Assembly (NCBI GenBank): GCA_026393865.1
Contig: JAPKZI010000231.1
Location: forward strand, 1-38,929
Reading direction: 5' to 3'
Source: Candidatus Aminicenantota bacterium
GTDB lineage: Bacteria; Acidobacteriota; Aminicenantia; Aminicenantales; UBA4085
Length of the DNA stretch: 38,929 nt
Shown: one piece after another, positions 31,178 through 38,929 of the stretch
Layout of the letters: each line of letters opens with the position of its first letter
How positions within the stretch are numbered: the stretch's first letter is position 1
Position numbers and translations under genes: made by a program
Notes under the pieces: generated by a model
What the model was told of the DNA's origin: nothing
Seen by the model: the letters and a program-made list of their open reading frames with translations, nothing else
The model's database searches: none

Positions 31178-33421
31178 ATGCGGAAGAACTGTTTCTGCCT
31201 GATCATGATATTGCTGGCGATCGGATCGGCGGCGCCGGCGGCCGGCCAGCTTCCGCCGCCGGACCGCTTCACCATCACCGCGGCCGCTTCTAAGATCAAA
31301 GTGGACGGAATCCTCGATGAGGAGGCCTGGCGGAAAGCCACAGCGATCAAACTGCCCTACGAACAGCTGCCGGGCGACAACACGCCGGCCCCGGTCGAGA
31401 CCGAGTGTCTCCTCGCTTTCGACGGCGCCCATCTCTACATCGCCTTTCGCTGTTTCGATCCCGAACCGCAGAAGATCCGGGCCCATCTGATGGACCGCGA
31501 TGCCATCGACACGTTCATCCAGGACGATCACGTCTCCGTCATCATCGACTCCTTCAACGATGAGCGGCGGGGCTTTCAGTTCCGGGTGAATCCCCTGGGC
31601 GTGCAGGCCGACGCGAACTTCAGCGAACTCGAGGGCTATGAGGATTTCTCCTGGGACGCCATTTGGGCTTCGGCCGGGAAGATCGCCGACTGGGGTTATG
31701 CCGTGGAAATGGCCATCCCCTTCAACCAGCTTCGTTTCGCCCGGACCAACCAAGCGCGGACCTGGGGCTTCTCGGCCGAGCGCTCCTGGCCCCGCAGCGT
31801 CCGCCACCGCATGGGATCGTACCCGCGCGACCGCAACCGGGCCTGCCTTCTCTGCCAGTTCAATAAGATCAGCGGGTTCGAAGGCATCTCTCCCGGCCGC
31901 AACCTGGAGTTCGACCCGACCCTGACCATGAACCGGACCGACGCCATGGACATGGGGGCCTTCCCCGACGGCGGGCTCGCGACGGGAAAGGTCGCGGCGA
32001 AGCCGGGCATCACGGCCAAGTGGGGACTCACTCCGAACCTGATCCTCAACGGTACGATCAATCCGGATTTTTCCCAGGTCGAGGCCGATGTCGCCCAGCT
32101 CGACGTGAACACGCGCTTCGCCCTCTATTATCCGGAGAAGCGGCCCTTCTTTCTTGAAGGAGCGGATTTCTTCCTCACCCCCGTCCAGGCCGTTTTCACC
32201 CGGACCGTGGCCGATCCGGTGTGGGGGGCGAAGCTGACCGGCAAGACAGGCCGCAGCGCCCTGGGTTTCTTTGCCGCCCAAGACCGGATCAACAACCTCC
32301 TCTTCCCTTCGAATCAAGGCTCGCTCGCGACGTCCATCGATGAGAACGTCCTCGGCGGGGTCCTCCGCTACCGCTACGACGTGGGCCAAGGATCCACCCT
32401 CGGCCTGCTTTATACCGGCAGGGTGGGCAAGGACTACGGCAATCATGTCGGCGGAGCGGACGGGTTCATCCGCTTAGGCCGGAGCGACAGCCTCCGTTTT
32501 CAGTTCCTCGGCTCCGAAACGAAATACCCCGGAGAAATCGCCGGCGATTTCGGCCAGAAACAGGGCCGGTTCGGAGGATTCACCCTTCAAGCCCAGTACG
32601 CCCATCTGACGCGCAATTGGCAGGTCTTGGCGGGCTACACCGATCTCAGCTCCGGCTTCCGGGCCGACTATGGATTCGTGCCCCGCGTGGACGCTCGCAC
32701 CTTCGACGCCGAGGTTTGGCGGATCTTCTGGGGCGACGGCAAAACGTGGTTCGACCGCCTGATGTTCTGGGTCCGCGGCTATCACACGAGCGATCACAGC
32801 GGCCGGATGACCGATTCGCGGATCGCCATGGGAGGAGCTTATCTCGGGCCATGGCAGAGCCAGGTCTCGGTGATCGGCCGGCTGAACCGGGAGTTCTACA
32901 ACGGCCTGACCTATGACGTCAGCGACCTGGTCTTGTCTCTCAGCTTCAAGCCGGCCGGCGGATGGAGCTTGGGTTTCGACAGCAGCCTGGCCAAGGCCAT
33001 CGACTACAACAATTCCCGCCCGGCCGTGGCTTTGCGGCTCGGGCCCTCGATCGAACTCGCGCTGGGCCGCCACATCAACCTGAACGTCTCCCACCTCCTC
33101 GAGCGGCTGTTGAGCGACGGATTACGGACCTATACGGCCAATCTCACTCAGGTCCGGCTCATCTATAATTTCAGCACCCGGGCTTTCATCCGGGCGATCA
33201 TTCAGTACCAGGACCTGGACCGGGTTCCGGAGCGCTATACGTATCCGGTGGACGCTCGAATGAAGGGGATCTTCAGCCAGCTGCTCTTTTCCTACAAGCT
33301 CAATCCCCAGACCGTCCTCTTCCTCGGCTACTCGGACAACTCGCTCGGCCTCCGGGGCATCGATATCACCCGCACCGACCGTACCTTCTTTTTAAAAATC
33401 GGCTATGCCCTGGTCCTCTAG
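31178..33421 (+). CDS. DUF5916 / CBM9-like outer-membrane-associated protein
   Basis: A 747-aa exported protein. The signal peptide is MRKNCFCLIMILLAIGSAAPAAG, cleaved near AAG-Q. Residues about 30-240 form a CBM9-like domain (KVDGILDEEAWRKATAIKLP, CLLAFDGAHLYIAFRCFDPE, DDHVSVIIDSFNDERRGFQF). The DUF5916 region follows, with its signature NPDFSQVEADVAQLDVNTRF and PEKRPFFLEGADFFLTP. The rest alternates aromatic and polar residues in beta strands, as in an outer-membrane barrel, ending FFLKIGYALVL. The start is the ATG at 31178 after TGGAGGAGGG; the track start at 31040 lacks a ribosome site and would bury the signal peptide. The family occurs widely in Bacteroidota and Acidobacteriota; its substrate is unknown, though carbohydrate binding is suggested by the CBM9-like part. 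Confidence 0.9.
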   Translation: MRKNCFCLIMILLAIGSAAPAAGQLPPPDRFTITAAASKIKVDGILDEEAWRKATAIKLPYEQLPGDNTPAPVETECLLAFDGAHLYIAFRCFDPEPQKIRAHLMDRDAIDTFIQDDHVSVIIDSFNDERRGFQFRVNPLGVQADANFSELEGYEDFSWDAIWASAGKIADWGYAVEMAIPFNQLRFARTNQARTWGFSAERSWPRSVRHRMGSYPRDRNRACLLCQFNKISGFEGISPGRNLEFDPTLTMNRTDAMDMGAFPDGGLATGKVAAKPGITAKWGLTPNLILNGTINPDFSQVEADVAQLDVNTRFALYYPEKRPFFLEGADFFLTPVQAVFTRTVADPVWGAKLTGKTGRSALGFFAAQDRINNLLFPSNQGSLATSIDENVLGGVLRYRYDVGQGSTLGLLYTGRVGKDYGNHVGGADGFIRLGRSDSLRFQFLGSETKYPGEIAGDFGQKQGRFGGFTLQAQYAHLTRNWQVLAGYTDLSSGFRADYGFVPRVDARTFDAEVWRIFWGDGKTWFDRLMFWVRGYHTSDHSGRMTDSRIAMGGAYLGPWQSQVSVIGRLNREFYNGLTYDVSDLVLSLSFKPAGGWSLGFDSSLAKAIDYNNSRPAVALRLGPSIELALGRHINLNVSHLLERLLSDGLRTYTANLTQVRLIYNFSTRAFIRAIIQYQDLDRVPERYTYPVDARMKGIFSQLLFSYKLNPQTVLFLGYSDNSLGLRGIDITRTDRTFFLKIGYALVL

Positions 33422-33495
33422 GGTGATGGATCGGCCGCGACTTTAGTCCGCTATTATAGACATCAGGCTGAATCTGAAATATTTTCATTATTATA

Positions 33496-33522
33496 TTGAC
33501 AATATATATTATATAGTATAAT
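33496..33522 (+). promoter_or_regulatory. Promoter of the 79-aa protein gene
   Basis: TTGACA (33496-33501), a 15-bp spacer and TATAAT (33517-33522) lie in a very AT-rich pocket (33480-33560). Both hexamers are perfect, but the spacing is 2 bp short of optimal. Confidence 0.55.
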
Positions 33523-33553
33523 AGTAGAAGTAGAATAATAAGAGTAGAAATAT

Positions 33554-33793
33554 ATGACTAGATTTATATTGAGAAAAAACGCCTATGAATATACAAAGGA
33601 GGACTTCGAGAGAGAGCTCATCGGCCTCGAGCCCGAGATCATCAGGCTGTATTACGTCGAGATCAACGGCAAGAAATTCCCGCCCAAACAGGTCATCGCC
33701 CATGTCCTTCGTCTGGGCAAGGTCGAATTCACGACCATGGACGCGGCCAATATCCTGCGGAGATTGGGATTTCGGCTGAGACATCTCGAATAA
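33554..33793 (+). CDS. Small 79-aa protein, KFPPKQV motif
   Basis: MTRFILRKNAYEYTKEDFER, then IIRLYYVEINGKKFPPKQVI and FTTMDAANILRRLGFRLRHL. The INGKKFPPKQV...TTMDAxxILRRLGF pattern resembles short stand-alone proteins and the N-terminal head of some McrA-type restriction enzymes, where a similar (V)(D/N)GK.(Y/F)PPK motif occurs. No nuclease or catalytic motif is present here. The first ~40 bases of the gene are AT-rich and the rest GC-rich, so the AT-rich pocket upstream may be a later insertion carrying the promoter. It sits alone between the DUF5916 gene and apgM. Confidence 0.78.
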   Translation: MTRFILRKNAYEYTKEDFERELIGLEPEIIRLYYVEINGKKFPPKQVIAHVLRLGKVEFTTMDAANILRRLGFRLRHLE

Positions 33794-33814
33794 ACCGTCC
33801 GCCGGCCTCTTTTA

Positions 33815-33843
33815 TTGACACGTCGAGCCGGTTCTTCTATAGT
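33815..33843 (+). promoter_or_regulatory. Promoter of apgM
   Basis: TTGACA (33815-33820), a 17-bp spacer and TATAGT (33838-33843), 9 nt before the ATG at 33853 with no Shine-Dalgarno (GAACTCGCT). This is a near-consensus sigma70-type promoter predicting a leaderless or near-leaderless mRNA. Confidence 0.78.
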
Positions 33844-33852
33844 GAACTCGCT

Positions 33853-35055
33853 ATGAATTGGGAAGATATCGCCAGAGAATTAGCGGTTCAAACGGATTCG
33901 AAGATCGTCCTGCTCGTCATCGACGGCCTGGGCGGGCTGCCCGTCCAGGGCAAGACCGAGCTCGAGACGGCCCAGACGCACAACCTCGACCGGTTGGCCA
34001 TGCGCGGCTGCTGCGGCCTGACCGATCCCGTCCTCATGGGGATCACGCCGGGCAGCGGCCCGGCCCACCTGGCCCTCTTCGGCTACGATCCGCTCCGCCA
34101 TCAGCTCGGCCGGGGCATCCTCGAGGCGCTCGGCTCGGACGTCGAGGTCCGGCAGGGCGACCTCGTTGCGCGCGGCAACTTCGCCACGCTCCGGGGCGGC
34201 CTCATCGTCGACCGGCGCGCCGGCCGCATCCCGACGAGCGAATGCGAGCGCCTCTGCACCGCCCTGAACGCGGCTTTCGCGGCTCAAGCCGATCCCGAGA
34301 TCGCCTTGTTCCCGGGCAAGGAGCACCGCTTCGTCGCCCGCTTCCGGACGCCGGGCCTGGCCGACGCTCTGGCCGACGCCGACCCGCAGAAAGACCACAA
34401 GCCGCCCGTCCCGACGGCCGCCCTCGCTCCCGAAGCGGCCAAGGCCGCCGCCATCGTCAACCGCTTCCTGGCCGACGTCGTCGCGATCCTTAAAAACGAG
34501 CCGGTGGCCAACGCGGCCCTCCTCCGCGGCTTTTCGGTTCAACCCTCGATCCCCCCGATGCAGGACCTGTTCAAGCTCCGCCCCGCGGCCATCGCCAACT
34601 ACCCCATGTACAAGGGCTTGGCCAAGCTCCTCGGCATGGCGACCTATACGGTCGGCGCCGAGACGGCGGACCTTTTCGAAACGCTCGAGGCCCATTACCG
34701 GGAGCACGACTTTTTCTACATCCATTTCAAAAAGACGGACGCCGCCGGCGAAGACGGAAATTTCCAGGCCAAGGTCAGGGCGATCGAGGAGATCGACGCC
34801 TTCATCCCCCGGCTCGAGGCCCTCAAGCCCGACGTCCTCGTCGTCACGGCCGATCATTCGACGCCGTCGCTTATGAAAGGCCACTCCTTCCATCCGAATC
34901 CGTTCCTGCTTTTCGCCCCGACGGCCCTCCCCGACGAGACCGGTTCTTTCACCGAACGCGAATGCGCCAAGGGCCTCCTCGGCCGGTTCCGCTCGCTCTA
35001 CGCCATGCCCCTTATGCTCGGCCACGCCGGCAAGCTGAAGAAGTTCGGAGCCTAA
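33853..35055 (+). CDS. apgM: 2,3-bisphosphoglycerate-independent phosphoglycerate mutase, archaeal type
   Basis: A 400-aa metal-dependent phosphoglycerate mutase of the archaeal (ApgM) branch of the alkaline-phosphatase superfamily, interconverting 3- and 2-phosphoglycerate in glycolysis. KIVLLVIDGLGGLPV holds the first metal Asp, MGITPGSGPAHLALFGYDPL the catalytic Ser, HFKKTDAAGEDGNFQAKVRA the metal-binding His/Asp stretch, and DVLVVTADHSTPSLMKGHSFH the last metal cluster. The length matches this branch (about 400 aa), not the ~510-aa GpmI type. The start at 33853 is the first ATG after the promoter and matches the expected N-terminus. Confidence 0.94.
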   Translation: MNWEDIARELAVQTDSKIVLLVIDGLGGLPVQGKTELETAQTHNLDRLAMRGCCGLTDPVLMGITPGSGPAHLALFGYDPLRHQLGRGILEALGSDVEVRQGDLVARGNFATLRGGLIVDRRAGRIPTSECERLCTALNAAFAAQADPEIALFPGKEHRFVARFRTPGLADALADADPQKDHKPPVPTAALAPEAAKAAAIVNRFLADVVAILKNEPVANAALLRGFSVQPSIPPMQDLFKLRPAAIANYPMYKGLAKLLGMATYTVGAETADLFETLEAHYREHDFFYIHFKKTDAAGEDGNFQAKVRAIEEIDAFIPRLEALKPDVLVVTADHSTPSLMKGHSFHPNPFLLFAPTALPDETGSFTERECAKGLLGRFRSLYAMPLMLGHAGKLKKFGA

Positions 35056-35086
35056 GGCCGAGATTTTATTTATTTTATAGATTTAG

Positions 35087-35092
35087 TATAAT
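35087..35092 (+). promoter_or_regulatory. -10 box of the amidase gene
   Basis: A perfect TATAAT in an AT-rich intergenic stretch, 9 nt before the candidate TTG start. The AAAAGGA that follows ends 1 nt before the TTG. No clear -35 at 16-18 nt (TTTTAT at 17). Confidence 0.5.
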
Positions 35093-35101
35093 TAAAAGGA
35101 A

Positions 35102-36292
35102 TTGAGGCAGATACGATTTCCCTGGGGCGCGGCGCTTCTGGCCGTCATCCTCCTCGCCGGCCCTCTCTCCCCCGGCCAGGATTCGACCGTCGAGGTCTAT
35201 AACCTCCGCCACTTCACCCACCCCAACTTCACTCGGATCGTCGTCGACGTCGGAACGCTCCGGGAATACGCTCCTATGGAGAACCACGAGCCCGGCTCCA
35301 TCTATGTCGATATTTTCCAAGCGCGTCTGAACCCGATCGTCCGCGAGGATGCGATCCCGTCCAAGTGCGACTATATCAACCTCATCCGGATCACCCAGAA
35401 ATCGCCGGGGACGGTGCGGGTGACGGCCGAGGTGGATTTCAGCCGCATCCGGCGCTACCAGGTCTATCACGTCTTCGACCCGTTCCGGATCGTCATCGAC
35501 ATCTTCCCGCAGGACAAGACGGCGGCGCCTTATTCCACGCCGGCCGCGAAAAAAACGCCCCAGCCTCCCCAGCCGGCCAAGTCCGGATACAGCATGGCCC
35601 GCCAGCTCGGGCTGGGCATCAAGACGGTCATCATCGACCCCGGGCACGGCGGCTTCGACCCGGGCTGCCTGGACTCCTCGGGCCTGAAGGAAAAGGACCT
35701 GACCCTGGACATCTCGCTCCGCCTCAAAGCCCTTCTCAAGGCCAACACCAAGCTCGACGTCATCCTGACCCGGGAAAGCGACATCCTCGTCCCGCTCGAG
35801 AACCGGACCGTGGTCGCCAACCAGAAGAAGGCCGACCTGTTCATCTCCATCCATGTCAACGCCTTCCCGGACAAAAAGCGGCGGGGGATCGAGAGCTTCT
35901 ACCTCAATTTCAGCTCCGACCCGAGCGTCAACGCCACGGCCGCCCGGGAGAACGCCACGACGACCAAGACCATCGGCGAGATGGACAAGATCATCCGGAA
36001 GATCGTCCAGAACAGCAAGATCATCGAGTCCAAGGAGCTGGCTGAACAAATCCAGCAGAATCTGGTAAAATCTCTCTCCCGCCAGTACCCGGATATCAGG
36101 AATCTGGGGACGCGGGGCGGGCCTTTCTGGACGCTCATCGGCTGCGAGATGCCCTCGATCCTGGTCGAGGTTTCGCACATCTCCAATGCCCAGGAAGCGC
36201 AGCGGTTGAAGACCGAAGCCTACCGCCAGCAGGCGGCCCGGGGGATCTACGAGGGCATCCTGGCCTACATGCAATCGCTCGGAAAAGGATGA
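35102..36292 (+). CDS. N-acetylmuramoyl-L-alanine amidase (AMIN + amidase_3)
   Basis: A 396-aa exported cell-wall amidase that cleaves the amide bond between muramic acid and the stem peptide, used in daughter-cell separation and septal remodelling. The N-terminus FPWGAALLAVILLAGPLSPG is a signal peptide. An AMIN domain (about residues 28-130: VEVYNLRHFTHPNFTRIVVD, FRIVIDIFPQD) targets it to the envelope. The amidase_3 domain has VIIDPGHGGFDPGC (Zn His), LFISIHVNAFPDKKRRGIES (Zn His) and PSILVEVSHISNAQEAQRLK (catalytic Glu). The start is uncertain: an in-frame TAA at 35093 rules out anything earlier, and the only conventional option is the TTG at 35102. Confidence 0.9.
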   Translation: MRQIRFPWGAALLAVILLAGPLSPGQDSTVEVYNLRHFTHPNFTRIVVDVGTLREYAPMENHEPGSIYVDIFQARLNPIVREDAIPSKCDYINLIRITQKSPGTVRVTAEVDFSRIRRYQVYHVFDPFRIVIDIFPQDKTAAPYSTPAAKKTPQPPQPAKSGYSMARQLGLGIKTVIIDPGHGGFDPGCLDSSGLKEKDLTLDISLRLKALLKANTKLDVILTRESDILVPLENRTVVANQKKADLFISIHVNAFPDKKRRGIESFYLNFSSDPSVNATAARENATTTKTIGEMDKIIRKIVQNSKIIESKELAEQIQQNLVKSLSRQYPDIRNLGTRGGPFWTLIGCEMPSILVEVSHISNAQEAQRLKTEAYRQQAARGIYEGILAYMQSLGKG

Positions 36293-36296
36293 CGAC

Positions 36297-37193
36297 ATGG
36301 ACCGAAGGGACTTTCTCAAAGATATGGCCCTCGGCGGCCTTGTCGCCGGGCTGGGGCCGAGGCTCATGGCCCAGGCCCCGAAGCCAGCCGGCGGGCCGGA
36401 CCTGGCCTTCGTTCAAGGGGATTCGCCGGCCAAGATCACCAAGGAGGCCGTCGCTGTCCTGGGCGGCATGACCAGGTTCGTGGCCAAAGGCGACGTGGTC
36501 ATGATCAAGCCCAACATCGGCTGGGACCGGACCCCGGAGATGGCGGCCTGCACCAACCCCGAGGTGGTCAAAGCGCTCGTCGAAATGTGCCTCAACGCGG
36601 GGGCGAAGAAAGTGGTCGTCATGGACAACACGACCAATCAGGCCCAGCGCTGCTATATGCGGTCCGGCATCCAGGCCGCGGCCAAGGAGGCCGGCGCGGA
36701 CGTGCCCTACGTCAACGAACGCCGGATCAAGAAGATGGCGATCAAGGGCGAATGGCTCAAGGACTGGGACGTCATCCAGGACTTCGTCGAGGCGGATAAG
36801 CTCATCAACGTGCCCATCGCCAAGCACCACAGCCTGTGCCGGGTGACGATCGGGATGAAGAACTGGCTGGGAGCGATCGGCGACCCGCGCAACCAGCTTC
36901 ATCAAAAACTCGATCAGGCCGAGGTCGACCTGTCGGCCTTCTTCAAACCGACCCTGACCGTCCTCGACGCGTACCGGATCCTCGTCCGGAACGGCCCGCA
37001 GGGCGGCCGGTTGAGCGACACCAGGCTCCTCAAGACGATCGTGGCCGGCACGGACTACGTCGCCATCGACGCCCTCGGCGCTTCGTTCTTCGACATCCCT
37101 CCCGCGGAGCTGCCCTTCCTGAAGCTCGCCAATCAAAGAGGTCTCGGCGAGATCAACCCGGAGAAGCTGCGCATTGAAAAAAGAACGGTCTAG
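36297..37193 (+). CDS. DUF362 domain protein with Tat signal
   Basis: A 298-aa protein with a twin-arginine signal (MDRRDFLKDMALGGLVAGLG, cleavage after LMAQA). The DUF362 body has VMIKPNIGWDRTPEMAACTN, the TTNQAQRCYMRSGIQAAAKE stretch and VPIAKHHSLCRVTIGMKNW, a conserved His/Cys-containing region, then DYVAIDALGASFF. DUF362 proteins are often found beside iron-sulfur or respiratory genes, and here the next gene, overlapping by 20 bp, is a polyferredoxin. The Tat signal implies export in a folded, possibly cofactor-containing state. The molecular function is not established. AAGGATG precedes the ATG. Confidence 0.88.
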   Translation: MDRRDFLKDMALGGLVAGLGPRLMAQAPKPAGGPDLAFVQGDSPAKITKEAVAVLGGMTRFVAKGDVVMIKPNIGWDRTPEMAACTNPEVVKALVEMCLNAGAKKVVVMDNTTNQAQRCYMRSGIQAAAKEAGADVPYVNERRIKKMAIKGEWLKDWDVIQDFVEADKLINVPIAKHHSLCRVTIGMKNWLGAIGDPRNQLHQKLDQAEVDLSAFFKPTLTVLDAYRILVRNGPQGGRLSDTRLLKTIVAGTDYVAIDALGASFFDIPPAELPFLKLANQRGLGEINPEKLRIEKRTV

Positions 37194-38769
37194 GAAATAC
37201 AGGGCCCTCCAGCTCGTCCGGGTCGGGGTCCAAGCCGCCTTCTTCGCCCTGTTCCTTTATCTATTGTTCAGGACGCATTTCACCGGCCAGGATTACATCG
37301 GCAGCGTCGAGGTCTACTTCCATTTCGATCCGCTCCTGGCGGTCGCGACGGCCGTCGCCTCGCGCGCCGTCTTCACCGCTTTCGCCCTGGCCGCGATTAC
37401 GATCGCCGTGACCTTCATCCTGGGCCGCGTCGTCTGCGGCTGGGTCTGCCCGCTCGGCGCCGTCCATCAGTTCTTTTCGTGGCTGTTCAAAAAGACCAAG
37501 CTCCTCCGGCCGAAGAAGATCGTCACCGGGGGATTGAGCTGGAAGTATTTCGTCCTCATCTTCATCCTGGTCAGCGCCGTCTTCACTTTGGACGTCGTCG
37601 GGATCGTCGATCCTCTGTCCTTCCTCTACCGGACCATCGTCACGAGCGTCCTGCCCGCGTTCGGGCAGGGCTTCATGATGCTCACGGGATTCACCTACAA
37701 CCTGGGGCTGGCCGGGCTCGGCGACAAGTTGACCCAATTCTTCGAAACATTGACCATCAACGCCACGTTCCGGCAGGGTTTTCTCATCGGGCTGATCTTT
37801 CTCGGGTTCGTCCTCCTCAACATGTTCCGGGAGCGGTTCTGGTGCCGCACCATCTGCCCGCTGGGGGCCTTCCTGGGGCTCGCCTCGCGCTGGAACCTGT
37901 TCAAGCTGAAGGTCGACGAAAACAAATGCATCAAGTGCAACCTCTGCACGCTCCACTGCGAGACCCAGGCCCACCCCTGGCCGGACGAGAAATGGAAAAG
38001 TTCGGAGTGCGTCTATTGCGAGACGTGCGCCGCGATCTGCCCGACCGCGGCCATCACCTTCCCGGCCAAGGGCGCGCCGGAGAAGCTCCCGGCCGTCGAT
38101 CTCTCCCGGCGGAAGGTCCTGACGGCCACGTTCCTGGCCTTCTTTTCCGTGCCGTTCTTCCGCATCTCGCAGGCCGCCAAGCGGGCCAGCGAGAAGCTCA
38201 TCCGGCCGCCGGGAGCGCTGCCCGAAAAGGCCTTCCTCCAGAAATGCATCAAGTGCGGCGAGTGCATGAAAGCCTGCCCGACGAACGCCCTCCAGCCGGC
38301 TTTGACCGAGGCGGGACCGGAGGGGCTGTGGACGCCGGTCCTGGTGCCGAAGATCGGATACTGTGAATACTACTGCTCGCTCTGCTCGCAGGTCTGCCCG
38401 ACGGGCGCGATCAAGGAGCTGACCGTCCCGGAAAAGCTCAATGTCCGGATCGGCACGGCCTGGATCAACAAGAACCGCTGCATCCCCTACTTCCTGGGCC
38501 GGCCGTGCATCGTCTGCGAGGAGCACTGCCCGACATCGCCCAAGGCCATCAAATTCGTCATGGTCGAGGCCAAGCTCCCCGATGGGACGGTCGCGACGCA
38601 GAAGGCGCCGGTCATGGACCTCGACCTGTGCATCGGCTGCGGCATCTGCGAGAACAAGTGCCCGGTCATGGACGATCCGGCGATCTACGTCACAAGCGTC
38701 GGCGAGCAGAGGTCGGAGAAGAACCGGCTTCTCTTACAGATCGGCCCGGACCAACCCCCCATCAAATAG
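37174..38769 (+). CDS. NapH/NapG-like polyferredoxin membrane protein
   Basis: A 531-aa protein. The N-terminal half is a NapH-like membrane part: several transmembrane helices with RVVCGWVCPLGAVHQFF and RFWCRTICPLGAFLGLA. The cytoplasmic part carries six candidate 4Fe-4S motifs: CIKCNLCTLHC, CVYCETCAAICP, CIKCGECMKACP, CEYYCSLCSQVCP, CIPYFLGRPCIVCEEHCP and CIGCGICENKCP. In the middle, LSRRKVLTATFLAFF looks like a NapG/MauM Tat signal retained inside the chain, so this seems to be a NapH-NapG fusion. The start is TTG (37174) with GGAGAAG seven bases upstream, overlapping the DUF362 gene by 20 bp. It probably passes electrons from the quinone pool to an exported partner, perhaps the DUF362 protein. 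Confidence 0.9.
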   Translation: MKKERSRKYRALQLVRVGVQAAFFALFLYLLFRTHFTGQDYIGSVEVYFHFDPLLAVATAVASRAVFTAFALAAITIAVTFILGRVVCGWVCPLGAVHQFFSWLFKKTKLLRPKKIVTGGLSWKYFVLIFILVSAVFTLDVVGIVDPLSFLYRTIVTSVLPAFGQGFMMLTGFTYNLGLAGLGDKLTQFFETLTINATFRQGFLIGLIFLGFVLLNMFRERFWCRTICPLGAFLGLASRWNLFKLKVDENKCIKCNLCTLHCETQAHPWPDEKWKSSECVYCETCAAICPTAAITFPAKGAPEKLPAVDLSRRKVLTATFLAFFSVPFFRISQAAKRASEKLIRPPGALPEKAFLQKCIKCGECMKACPTNALQPALTEAGPEGLWTPVLVPKIGYCEYYCSLCSQVCPTGAIKELTVPEKLNVRIGTAWINKNRCIPYFLGRPCIVCEEHCPTSPKAIKFVMVEAKLPDGTVATQKAPVMDLDLCIGCGICENKCPVMDDPAIYVTSVGEQRSEKNRLLLQIGPDQPPIK

Positions 38770-38834
38770 CCGGAGCGTGAAAGCAGCTCACCCCCCCCGA
38801 TTTCCGAATTCCCGTTGTTCGTTTATTTAGATAA

Positions 38835-38929
38835 TCAGCGTTCGGCGAAAAGCTTTTTGAATTCTTCCTTGAGGGCCGGGACGACCTGAAAGAGATCGCC
38901 GACGATGCCGTAGTCGGCGATCTTGAAGA
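38835..38929 (-). CDS. etfA: Electron transfer flavoprotein alpha subunit, C-terminal end (cut by window edge)
   Basis: Thirty codons plus a stop, translated from the minus strand: [20 protein letters not shown] then [10 protein letters not shown]. The [15 protein letters not shown] ending is the well-known C-terminus of EtfA, whose C-terminal domain binds FAD. It is too short for the ORF track. It converges with the polyferredoxin gene, leaving a 65-bp gap in which I see no clear terminator. Confidence 0.9.
   Translation of the reverse strand, partial: FKIADYGIVGDLFQVVPALKEEFKKLFAER

Noticed and set aside
33595-33602. Strong AAAGGAGG inside the 79-aa ORF
   Set aside because: No start codon follows at a usable distance; it is simply Lys-Glu-Asp coding (AAG GAG GAC).
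14036-35055. A dedicated diphosphoglycerate pathway linking the GTPase and apgM
   Set aside because: The two genes are 18 kb apart with separate promoters, and apgM does not need bisphosphoglycerate; no evidence for a link.

Overview
The window is a GC-rich bacterial chromosome segment, dense with housekeeping genes. The first 12 kb is one minus-strand run, read in the order thrS-infC-rpmI-rplT-pheS-pheT-(small coiled-coil gene)-zapA-rny-ymdB-xseA-xseB-ispA-dxs, with many 4-20 bp overlaps. The gene content, the archaeal-type phosphoglycerate mutase, the DUF5916 outer-membrane protein and the palindromic repeats fit an anaerobic Acidobacteriota/Aminicenantes-like lineage. That assignment is inference, since there is no rRNA or taxonomic marker phylogeny here.

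Layout. 1-12122: isoprenoid synthesis (dxs, ispA), exonuclease VII (xseA/xseB), RNA turnover and signalling (rny, ymdB), division (zapA plus a ZapB-like coiled coil), and translation (pheS, pheT, rplT, rpmI, infC, thrS). 12123-14035: a tRNA-Val(GAC) gene, a metallophosphoesterase pseudogene, and a pile-up of four families of interspersed palindromic repeats. 14036-19435 (+): a cyclic-2,3-diphosphoglycerate-synthetase-like GTPase, carbamate kinase, ornithine carbamoyltransferase, and a large unrecognised protein. 19452-30478 (-): an orphan SelB C-terminal module, RNase R, an unknown protein, type III pantothenate kinase, biotin-protein ligase, a degenerate receiver protein, DNA polymerase III alpha, and GMP synthase. 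30479-31177: a roughly 480 bp nested palindromic repeat region. 31178-38769 (+): a DUF5916/CBM9-like outer-membrane protein, a tiny protein in an AT-rich pocket, apgM, an AMIN/amidase_3 cell-wall amidase, a Tat-exported DUF362 protein, and a NapH/NapG-like polyferredoxin. The window closes with the C-terminus of etfA (-).

How the genes work together. Carbamate kinase with OTC would let the cell make ATP from citrulline, although no arginine deiminase is visible. The DUF362 protein, the polyferredoxin and etfA suggest electron-transfer functions at the right end. The most unusual material is: (i) four repeat families (called A, B, C and D here), including one B element inserted inside an A element with an apparent 3-bp GTC duplication, which is direct evidence of past mobility; (ii) a stand-alone SelB winged-helix module without its GTPase; (iii) infC with an AUU start and a C-terminus running 86 nt into rpmI; (iv) PheT and ThrS that both lack their usual accessory RNA-binding or N-terminal domains; (v) several genes whose -10 box lies only 6-9 nt from the start codon with no Shine-Dalgarno, suggesting leaderless transcripts. 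I saw no CRISPR array, rRNA, prophage or recognisable transposase.
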